64,000 bases of DNA, from the NCBI RefSeq assembly GCF_910596095.1, contig NC_056550.1, forward strand, positions 8,022,501 through 8,086,500. Direction: 5' to 3'. This DNA comes from Thunnus maccoyii (taxonomy: Eukaryota > Chordata > Actinopteri > Scombriformes > Scombridae). A program made the translations under genes and the position numbers. The notes beneath the pieces were generated by a model. That model was not told the origin of the DNA and ran no database searches. It saw only the letters and a list, made by a program, of their open reading frames with translations. This document shows, in pieces, positions 49,277 to 61,098 of this stretch. Within the stretch, counting starts at the first letter, position 1. Each line of letters starts with the position of its first letter.

Positions 49277-52200
49277 CAGTACCTGAGTGTGACCACTAGA
49301 TGGTAGTGAACACTCATTATTGTAAACTGCTGCTGAAGTTTATTGTATTTGAAAGTTAGTCTGAAAGACTATTTGGATGTATAATTGTGTATATATTTTT
49401 TTTTTAAAACATGATTTGGAGAGCAGCGGGAGGGGCACAGCTGAATTAACTGAATTGTATTAATAGGTTTATTTTTGTTTTCCTCATTGTTGCCTTCATT
49501 TTATTTTTTCAGTTATTTTTATTACTTTGCATCAATTAATCAGTTGTAAACACACACTTGTGCCATGTCACACTTGTATTATATGAGAGGCTAATAAAAA
49601 AGTTGGTCGCAAAAAATATTTACATCAATTATGCTAAATATATAGTAATAATTTTATTCAACATGTTGAACTGGCTGTTGCAGTTCATCCACTGTGACTA
49701 TGGATGGCAGTGAACACCAATAAATTTAATACAGTCAGGTCAACTTTGAGCCACACCTAGCGTCAAGACAGATATAATACTATACCATCACTTCTGGTAC
49801 AATCTTTCAAAATGAAACTATTGTTTGAGAAAACGACTGAATGTTTTCCTACATGTATTCTAACAGGGAACTGAGGTTGACCAAGCACAGTCTCACCTGT
49901 TTTATTGTAGCTGTGCACTCACTGATATTTACCTTGGTTTTAACATGCTGTATGAGATTGATCCAACACAGTTTTATCTGTTTATTGATAGTTGGGTAAC
50001 CACAAAGGTTGAATTAACACAACTAAAACCGATAAATGATCAGTGATGTTCAAACAATACAGTTTAGCATAATCTTTAATGACTGTGTCTATGGAGGTTA
50101 ACCAACCAGTTTAACCTGATCAGTGTGTCTCCACTGAACCACAGTACACATACTAGATGCCTTAGAGGCTTCCCATGGAAATACAACTGATCAGATAACC
50201 ATAAACCATAATGAATGATAATGACTGACTAAAATTTTGAGTGTTCATTTTAGAAAGTGATTAAGTTCTGCTTTGATCTCCTAATCAGCATCAATTTGAT
50301 GTTGGGCAGAACTGGCTCTGCATTAATTAGAATTTTAATATCACACACTTTGTACCCCATAGTAGTTGTCCCCATGTTTTCACTATGTCATAAGGATGAG
50401 ACGTATTTAATGTAACACTTATCTCCAGTAAAACTCTAGTGTGTATATACTTCATCAATAACTTGTATAATTAAATATCTTAAAGCCCTTGTTCAAACCA
50501 CACAATATATTTTCAGTCATTCCGGCTGATTAGACTCTTGAAATTACACAGAGCTATGATGAGGTCAGCAAACTCAAAGTCCCAATAAGGGTGAATAATG
50601 TGTTAATTGTCTGGCCTTAACAGGTGCAACAGGAGAGTGAGGGGATGTCAATCAAGCTCAGTCTGTGTGTGCCCACACAGCGCTGAGACGAGGTCTAATT
50701 ATGTAAAATATATCAACACACCTATTGGAGTGTACCATGGATGTGCAGCGGGTTTAAAATATTGAACTGAAAAGCTGAAGGCATCGATTTATTCTTGTTA
50801 CACAAAAAGTAAAAGAAATATAGGGAATACTGCTAAAAAAAAAAGGTGGCAAAAAGGCAGTATTTAATGGTATTTTAATATCAGTTTAGGCCATTTCAAC
50901 CCACTGAACAGTTTAATACATAATGACCTTATGGAAACATGATAAACAACATGTTCATGATTGAATGTTACATGCATTACCATATTCCTATGTTGAAGGG
51001 GTGGAATGTTGTTTTGGCTAACCCACTTTAGTATTTATCATTCCTACCTTCCAATGAATTATGAAATCCAGTCAATAAAAAAATATAAAAAAAACTGCTG
51101 TGAAGATAGCCATATATTGCTTTTTGTTGTAAGGCACTGTGCTGAAAGACAAACATATTTTATTCTAATCTAGTATTTTAACCTACTGTATTCTAATCTT
51201 GTGTTTTCAGTACATCACTTAATTATGTAGCTTTGTGGTAAATAAATTATAGCAGGATTTAAAGCAGGAAAACCACCTCACTCTGCCTCATACATGCCCA
51301 TTATTTCTCCATAGCCTTTTGTTCCCCTCTACACTGTTCCTGTCATAACTCCCTTTAATAAATTCCTCTCCAAAACCCATCAGCACAGTTCCCTCCCTCT
51401 CTCTGGTTATTAGTCCCAAGACATTTAACAATTCTGCTTGTTTCCTTGGCTGCAGCTCAATCTCTGGCTGACTCTGGTTGGATGTGCTATGCAGGTGGAG
51501 GTAAAGATACAGTAAATACAAATGCAACAATGAAAGGCCAAATCTCCTCCATGCAAAAGAGAACGGACGTGAATATGAATGGCTTGCATGCTCCTTAATA
51601 AATTGAGACCCAGAAAACAGTTTTTGTGATGCATATGCTACCAAGTAGGTAAATGCAGGCAATAAATGAAACTTTTGAGTAGTTTTGGAAGAAATCATCC
51701 TCTCTCACAACTCTAAGTTGACATCTTGAGGGTTTTTTAGGGGGGGCGCCACATTTTGGGTGCCATACAAAAACAAAAAACCAACACACTACTTCGTGGA
51801 TTGTACTAAAGTGATGTTTCAGACAAAATAAATATTTTCTAAAGAGAAAAGATAGTTAGATCTAGATATCTAGGTTTTAACTGAGGTGGAACTTGGATAC
51901 CATACTTGTTAAACCAAACAGAACCACAGCTATTCAATTACATATATGTACAGTATAACAGCTTTTCTTAGACTGCAAAGCAAATGTGTCCATTGTGCAG
52001 GATTATATGCATTTAATGAGTTTGTTTACTAGCAGCAACAATCAGCAATGTTGTTTTGTACTGTAGTAACTGTTGGATTTTCAAGTCATAAAAAACACCA
52101 TTATAGCTTAGTTTTTTCACACAACAAGCTCTAATGGACTGAATGTCAAAAAAGATAAACTACAGGCCCAAAAATGTGCAAAGGACATAAATCAGTCTAG

Positions 52201-52484
52201 TTATGGTGTCTTGTTAAAAAATTCTTCACATCAATCATGATGAAATTGCTTCTAGTTATCTCATTTGAATTTTCCTCCGCCACATTTAATATTAACTGGG
52301 CTGGGGGACACTGATCGACAGCCAGGGATCAAGAGCAAAGTTGTTGCCAAGCCAAAAACATCTAACTTGGTTAGAGTGATGTACAACTTTGTCTGCAAAT
52401 CAACTGTGCTACTGTGCAGCCTACTGATCAGTCTTAAGTTGACACAAGTTAGAAGTTTGAAGTAGGCCGATACTTGAGTCAGTA

Positions 52485-55400
52485 TCAGGACGAGCTGTTA
52501 GAGGGTCTTTCCCACTCCACCTGGTTCCTCACTGGAAAGGACATTCCCTTGCTGGAAACCTGCTGAGTTTCTGTAGCGTCTGGAGGTAAATCCCAGCTCA
52601 GTACAGGCACGTCACCACCTGTATCATTCATCATGGCATGAGAGGCAGACATGGCTTCTCCATGTAACACTGTGTTCTCACAGTGTGTCTCTCTCACACT
52701 GCTGCTGTTGTTGTAGTGCAGGTTGGGCTGCGACAGACATCCGGCTTCATTGATCAAGTCTGAATTCTGTAAGGCAAAGAAGGTGTTGTTTTCACCAATC
52801 CCCAGTCCAAAGCTCTCTAGCATATCCATTACTGATGGTGTGGCCGGGCCACTGGGGGTCTCCTCATCAATAAGACTCAGCGTGGGCAAAATGTCCGCCA
52901 GCTCCGCCATCTCCATCGGCTGGATTACATCAGTGATGCTGGAAGAGAAGTCCTGTTCCCCACTGTAGGACTCCTGTGCATTCACATCTGTATATGACAC
53001 CTCCAACTGTCCAACAGCAGCAGGCTCCAGTCCAGATTCGATTAAAGTGCTTGCACATTCTAATTCTGATTGGCCAATGCTTGTCAAGTCCAGAGTTGAT
53101 TGGGTGCTGATGTCAACAGGGTACCCTCCCTTGGCGACGCCTTCCATTAACACCTCTTCAGGGACATCCATGATTCCTGTTGGAGCGGAGACCTCGGCAG
53201 TGACGACATTTGGTGGAGTCACACTGACTAAACTCTCTGACAGGGAAACGGTAAAGCAAACAGAAGTTAAGAGGGAGAAGTTAAAATCTTAATTTTAATC
53301 TCTTAATAGAAGCATTCCAGCTGAAGCAAGTTAATTTAGTGCTGCATATTACATCAGCAATTACTTTGACTGCAGACATTAAGAGGGCAGAGCGAGAGTA
53401 ACATAGTTTCTCATGGTGTAGATGGTGCGGACACCAGTGCTCTCTACATTTGCCTTCAATTTAGCCTCAAGCAGCTTCAATATTAGACATATTTTCTGTG
53501 TTGTTGTTGTTAAATATATATTTAACATCTGCTCCTTAATGCTTCAGTAGAGATATATCATATGCAAATTTGAGGTGCCTCCTTTTATTACAACAGCGTT
53601 GTCTCAAATGGGACATTTTGTATATCTTCAGCATTATTTTACACTCAAAATATCTTCAAACATGTCATATTTAATATCTATGGAAACCATGGGATGTTGA
53701 CAAGAATTTAAATTAGTTTTTTTTTATTTTCTTGGCTGACTCAATGCTGAAAATGGTACTAGATTATAATTGGAGACATGTCCATCTACTTCCACATCAT
53801 CGTTTTACCTGCAATGGCTCTCTGTGATTGTATCCGATGGGGCCATGTCAGTCTGGCAGTCAAACTCTCCTCCTCTTCCTCACCATCAGGACGTGGTGGT
53901 GGGTCTCCTCCCATCACCAGGCCTAGAGGCACCGCCCCCACCCACTGTTTGGACCGAACGCACTGTAGACAGTCCATAATCCAGCGGGCATCCCGCCACA
54001 CCACATCCAGACGCTAAAGAAACAAGAAAACAGCACAAGGTGACAGTCATTAGAGGACTTCTAATAAAGAACAACAGAGGAACTGAAACAGTTAAATGAA
54101 TTAATAATGGTGATTTTTCTTTACGTGAAATATTAAAAATACAAATCAGATACACTGATGGGTGAATCCAAGTAAAAGCCTTTATCTCTTATTCATTTCT
54201 CTCATTAAACTCACATTAGTCACAGAGAAAGAGATGTAGAAAAAGACAGAGAAAAGAATAATTTTTAAGCTTTGAGACAACTGGGATGTGGATTTGGAAC
54301 AGCGGCTGTGACTGATACATATCAGTAAGTTGGCTAAGTTCACCTTTACATATTTGATACTGCCTTTACGATCTCACCTGTGCAAGTTCAGTGATGTGGT
54401 TCAGGCGCTCTCGGGCCTCCTGCACTTCCTTAGTGTCCAGCGCCTCCCGCAGAGCCTGCTGGGCCAGATGAGTGTCCAGCTCCAGCCTCACCCAGGCCTG
54501 GCAATACTGGGACAGGAAGTCCCGATCATATGTCCAGAAGTGAACTGGTGATGAGCCAGAGTTGAGAGGAAAGAGAAATCACTACATCAAAGGTACGAGA
54601 AGAAGCCTCAGAACTCATTAGCAGACTCTAGTGTAGCTTTAGTGTGGGAATTTTCGAGAAGGGTCAAAAGAAAAGATGGATTTAAATTAGAATCAAAACA
54701 GATCCTAAAGTGGGGATGGAAAGGAGGATCAAAGGACTAATTAGATAAGAAAAAACAATAAAAGTAACTCATCTTCAAAAGACCTTAAGCATTTTACATT
54801 TTCCAACGAAACTGGCAATGGTTGAAATGCATTTCAAGGGTTGCTGGGGGTTTTTTTTTAGAGGTTTTTGGTTCTTTCCTGTGGTTCCTTTGAAGATGAG
54901 ACACATTTATTGATCTTAATGAGATGTATGACATATGAAAAAACTCCTTTCACTTTGTTCTTATGTCATGCTCTCATTTTTTAACGTCAAAGGTCCTCAG
55001 GACACTATGCTGTTCTTAGTAAGGGAAGATTACCCTGCCCGGTAGTTTATTCTAACCTCCAAGTCCACAGTAGACCAAACATGAAGGACTTCTTACGTTA
55101 TGAATCATTTTTTTTACACTTGCTCCCAGTGGCATAGCCTAGCTCCCCTTTTAGTGGCATTCTCTCTCAGCACTGCTTGAAAAACGTACTTTTGTGAGAC
55201 AGATCCAGGAATCATGGACTTGTGCAACAATAGTTTTCCACCTACCCAGCTCAAAGATCTGCAGGGGCATGGTGAGGCCAGGCTCCTTGGTCCCCACCAG
55301 AGGCCAGTAGCTGGAGCTAAAGTCCTCACTTGGGGGCAGCAGCAGCAGCATGGACAGCTTGTCTCCAAACTGCACCAGCTCCCGGGTGTACACACCATAC

Positions 55401-58400
55401 TGATATGCCTGTCAGAGACACAGTCATACAGCAGATAGAATTACAGAAATATGTCCTAATGTTATGAAAATCTGTTACGAAATCAAGCGTGACGATAAAT
55501 TAGCATAAATGAAAACCTAATTGTTAAGAAAGAAGAATTTCGAGGTGTCTATTTGAAACGTTTTTTACCCTGTAGAGGGGGATGTTGAGCTTTGTCAGGA
55601 GATGAGTGACTGCGGCTCTCAGTGACCTGACGAACTCCACCAGCCCACTGCTCTCCATCAAGCTCTCGTCCTCGCCACGCAACAGATCCTGAGCGCTGCC
55701 ATTGGCCGTGGTGTAAACATGACTCTGGAGCCATTCCCACTCCTCTCTATCACACAATGACAATGCATTAAAAAAAAAAAAACATAAGTAAGGGAAGATG
55801 TCACTCCTGAGACAATTTAGGTACAAAAACCTATAAGGATGAGTGCATCCAATTTCAGCAGCTAACTGTCAAATCTTGCATATTGGTTTTCTACAACGCC
55901 AGAAGGCAGCAACTGTGATGCAGTATGCTTTTATAAATACCCAGCAACAGTGTAAAGTATACATAATTTGCTGTTGATGAGCTAAAATAAAAGATAATTT
56001 TTCTTAACTAATCATTTGGCACATTGTATTTTGTGCTGGGCTGCCAAAGTTTAATGTGTGAACTGTGTTACCTGGACACGTGGGCATTGTGTCGGACCCG
56101 TGTGTGGCAGAGTAGATTGGGCAGCCTCTGTGGCACCAGGACCCTGATCTGTTCCACTGAGCTGCACAGTTTCAGGATGCCCACGTACAGACCCGGCTGG
56201 GTCCACTGAATGCTATGCCTGTGGAAGGACAGCTTCTCCTGGAGAACAGAGAGAAATAGATATTATGTTGAAAATTTTAAGAGATGTTAATAGGATATAA
56301 TGTTTAGAGGCCTTTTATTTACAGTCTCATTTTGTTTTTCATTTGGTTGGCTAATTTGGTTTAGACTTGCCAAATGAATTCCAATATTTTTTCGTTCAGT
56401 TGCACAAGAGAGAAAAACACGGCTCAATAATTGTCAGGAAAGTCAATACGCACAGTCACTATGCACTCAGTGCTCAATACATTCTGTTGCACATAGCTGC
56501 TGCTCTGTGTCATTGATGTTAGACTCGCTCTGTTTGTTTCTCTTTCACACACACACACAAACCCAGGTTCACCTTGAGCTGCTCATAGAGCATGTCCATG
56601 GCAGTGGGCTCAGGCAGTAGAGGAGTTCTGCTGCGGTTCTTTTCCAGACGAGCCAGGGGCATCCAGTGGAGCGGAGGGTCAGGAGGGCTTTGAGCGGAGC
56701 AGACAAGTCAGTGTGAAAGTGAAAAGCAACCATATAGAACTACCTATGAGTGTGATTGATTCATACTGTTTGTCATAACATGGCTTGATATCCTGAAAGT
56801 ATGATTCTGCATGTGTGCTAAGCAAGCCCAGCCTGATGCCTGATTAGGTTATTAAAGTATCTCCTTTGGGCAAGGTTGATTCGGATTTGGGTCAGTCTAA
56901 AGCATGTAGATTTTGAAAATGTTCGTTTCATTGGGAGTCAGGGCGACATGACTAAGAAACTGAGTGACAAATTGGAGACAGTGGAAACAGAAGGCAGAGG
57001 TTAAACCTCTCTTGATGCTGTATGCTCTTTGTGAGAGGGAGAAAAATGGTCTGATGGGGATTAACAGAATGTAACAAAAGAGTCTTTCTCACCCAGGAGG
57101 GTTTGGGAACTCCTTCAGAGTCACTAGTAGTACATTGCCCTGCCGGTCTTTCAGAGGTTCATAATACACCTGGCCCAGGTCTTCTGTTCCCAGGGAGGAC
57201 TGAAGGCAGAGAAATGTGGAGAGGTAAAATAGAAACACGACAATGAATAAATTTGAGGTTATTAGGGATTAATGCATTGAAACACAGGTTCTGGGGTTAC
57301 ATGGAGGTAGAGATAAAATGAGGCAGAAGCAAGAAAAGTGGGGGGAAGAAGAGATGTAACAAGGTAATTAAAATTGCAATTAACTGTTTTTGATGCTTCT
57401 TATCAGGCAGAATAAGCCGCTTAACTTCCTACCTGCAGCTGGGAAACAGCTTTTAAAATGTTGTGCCTGTTCTGAAGGAGGGAGGAGGGAGATGAATGAG
57501 CAGAGGAAAGGGCCTGCTGGAGCCAGGGCACTTGTTGCCATGCACAGGACAACTACAAGAACACAATGACATTCGATTTTAAACTGCAATTCACACAGAA
57601 AATTAAATATCCTTCATTCTGAATAATTGATTTAGTAGAAAAAAATGAATTAAATAATGGAAGACTACAGTGACTACATGTGTAATGTAATGACTGTGTT
57701 CCAAATGGATTTACAAGGTACCAACAATGCATCTGTATACATGAGTCTACTGATGGTTCACCTTGGCAAACCAAAGGAAGTCCTGGGTGATGGAGGTGGA
57801 GCAGCACTGGATCTCCACCAGTGGGAGTTGATCTTCAGCTGTCAACAGGATGTTTTCCTTGTGGTAGCACACTGTTGCCAAGTATACGCCCCTAATGAGA
57901 TTGATATAAGAGACACAGAACACAGATAAATTACAGATAAATTCAACAACAGTTACTCTATTTCTGTGTTACAGTCACAATACTTTCACTTATCAATGTC
58001 AATACTGACTATAAAATGTAAACAATAAAGTAAACAATAAAACTGCTGCTGTTAATTTTGACATTGTCCAGTGGATTTTCAAACTGTCTCATCAGATGAA
58101 AATTAGAGAAAGTACAGTCTATAATACTTCAAGTGAAGTAAAAGCATGAAATCAATTTTCATCTATTGGATGGAATTTTGAATACTTTGATCCCCTGACA
58201 TTTCATCTAGCGCCATCATCAGGTCAAAATTTCTGTCTGTCCAATAGTTTGTTTTTATAACCAAATACCTGCCAAACTAATGACGATCCCATCAGACTGA
58301 GCTGTATTATATGATTAGTGCTAATTAGCAAATGTTACCATGCTAACACACTAAACTAAGCACAACCTCACAGAGAATAGCTGTGGACTCTTTTTCTTGT

Positions 58401-61015
58401 TTGAATACATTTATATTCAAATCATGCTGTTATCACATTAGCTGGAAATAATTCTTATTTCAAATAATGCAAATGATGTTTGTGTCTACATTCAAAAAGC
58501 AATTCCTTCAAACTGCCATGTTTAGAATAATCTATGCAGTGGTTTCAAAGCACAGTTGTTCATATTCATGCAGTTACTACTCAGGAACTGTCTCGTTTAT
58601 CCACTGTGAGCTACTGTGGTGAAAGTCATCCATTGAATTCTTGAGGCAGCGAGAGGCATTTATCAGTCCCTTTCCACAGTCCAGTCATTTCAACCAGCGT
58701 CATCCTGTTCAAAAGAACTCTTCACTAATCTTGAGGCTACATCAGCTTTAATGTGACTACTGTTCTTTTTCAATAACTGTAACAGGTAAGAGTTTAGACT
58801 TATACTTTGTAGTCTACACTCTTGTAATCGCATCACATTTAATCCGTCACTCCCCATACCCTTCAGGCACAGTAGGACAGGTAAGACAGATGGAACGCTA
58901 CCTCTGTAGGAGGCGAACAAACTTGGTGGCGGACTGGAACAGTTGTTTGATGCCTCGAGACATAGACATACGCTTGCTGGGACTCTGGGGCTTAGATCTC
59001 TCTGTGGAGTAGAGGGGAAAAGGACCAGAAGGGATGAGAATCACTTTATCTACCAAAGTACATTCACTGTGCACACACAAGATATTTGACTGGGTACTAG
59101 TACCTATGCAGAATCCTCTGTAATGTGGTTCTCTGGCATCTTCCAGCAGTTTCCTCACTAGACCCTCATGGTTTCTGAACTGCGACTTCACACCGATGCA
59201 TTCTCTCCAACCTGCGAAGGAAGAAAGAGAGTTATGCAATTAGGGAAAAATCATTTGTATCTGCTTTTTCGTATCTTGGTGATTAGGAGGCCAGTGTGAT
59301 TGTATGAGAGACCATCTGTGAGCTGTGACTCTAAAAGTTTCAATGCTGATTCATTCTGAGCTGATGAAACTAGTTGAATCTGAATTTCAAGTTAGATTGT
59401 GTTGTCTAACTGATGCTTCAACATGCTGAACATCACTAATGTATATTGATATTGATATTTTTTGTCTCTATTCTCTATTTAAAATACATTGTGTGGAATT
59501 TTTTTGCTTCATTGCACAGTATAAAGTGGAAAGTTACACTAAGTAATGCAGCGAGATAGAGGGAAAGGCATGCAAGAAAGATCATGAGCTGAATTCAAAC
59601 TCACAGCAGGTACAAGGCCCATTGACTCACAGTGACATCTTTAATCCTCCACATTTTAATAATTCATTAATCTACCAACCATGAGTGGATTCTATTCCTT
59701 ACACATTAAGCTTGATGTCAGCCAAGTAATTTCATTACACAGAGACAGAGAGAAAAAGAATGGAGCCATTTCGAAGTAGTAGGTCCACATTCATCAAAGT
59801 TTTGCAATTCAGTATACTCACTGGAGGGGGCAGCGCTGACTGGAGTAGAGCACTGAGGCGGGCCCCATCCTTTCACATTGTAGGCACTCACTCTCACAAA
59901 GTAATGCACTCCCTGCATTTGAAGAAACAAATGCAGACCACCAAATTATCACCATTCATTAACCTTATGAATCTGAATTGTCCATTCCGGGACAAAGAAA
60001 TCATGTACCACTCTCATTATTAATTCATCTGATTAAAGGTATACTATGCAGGATTTTCCTAAAAATTATGTATAGATTCATAAAAAAGTAATCCATCTCA
60101 ATCATCACTTATGACCCCCTAGAAGTGTGTGGCGGTGTATTTATCTGCAGAGACTCTGCCCTCTGCCTGTATTTTCTTATTTTCTTATTATTTTACTCTG
60201 TTTGGTTCGTTTCTGGGCATCAATCTTTCGGCAGTGGTTGTGTAGCTCTCAGTCAAAAACAGCGTGCAGGGTGTGAGGTTGGGACTCGTGGCGTAGCAAC
60301 CAGGTTACGTCTCTGTCTCTGTCTCTCGCCTCTGCTTACTCTGCTCTCTGTCTCTGTGTCATGGATGTATAAAGAGCTGCAGGTCTGTGTGTCTGCTTGA
60401 CTGAAGGCGGGGCTGAGCTACACACACACAGAGCAGAGAGGCCACAGTGGACAGGATGAATCTCTGCGTTCACACAAAATACGGAGATGCGGCACCATCC
60501 TGCAGGGTTGTGCAGAGGTGTGGGTGTGTTTATTTGTGTTTTAGAACGTCACTGTCATGAAACAATCAGAAAATAATGTTTTATTTATCTGATTCACGGC
60601 TTTGTTCTGGCCTGCGCCGCTAGCTCTCTTCATTCACTCTCTAGCTAACTTGACCACAACTGCTCGCTTCATTCTCACACTCTGATGTCGAGCCGAGGAG
60701 GAGGGGCCAACTTTGAATGCTATGTGTTTACAAACACCAACCGACAAATCCTGCATAGTGTACCTTTAAGTAAGCCAGTTGAGTGGGATAAGTGTTCTCT
60801 TAGGGGAAGTGGTTCAGTACAGTAGATGATGACAGGGGAGCAGTCTGTGTTTGGGTCAAGAGCTATTGAGTGTGTATTATATGTGTGTGCATGATTACAT
60901 GCCCCCTAAACTATTTATATAAATACATATATATGAATAGTTTAGGGAGCATATATAAGAATGTGCCTGTGTATATCTTTGTATGTGTTTGTAATTAGCA
61001 TCTGTGGATGTCCTG

Positions 61016-61098
<83 letters not shown>

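Larger units (their letters stand above)
48345..52284. other. intergenic DNA between the GIMAP-like and ankfn1-like genes
   Basis: The first 150 bp or so (48345-48500) should be promoter and 5' UTR of the GIMAP-like gene. No exon is recognised in the rest. It contains two perfect hairpins (48966-49003 and 49249-49276) and long AT-rich stretches. ATTAAA on the minus strand at 52290-52285, 195 bp beyond the ankfn1-like stop, is a candidate poly(A) signal for that gene. Confidence 0.55.

Noticed and set aside
57433-57471. A 39-nt ankfn1-like exon starting after TCCCTCCTCCCTCCTTCAG
   Set aside because: The pyrimidine tract and CAG look like an acceptor. However, the frame stays open upstream to TTCTTGTAG at 57553, giving LSCAWQQVPWLQQALSSAHS in phase with both neighbours, so the full 120-nt exon 57552-57433 is preferred. 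The short form remains a possible alternative.
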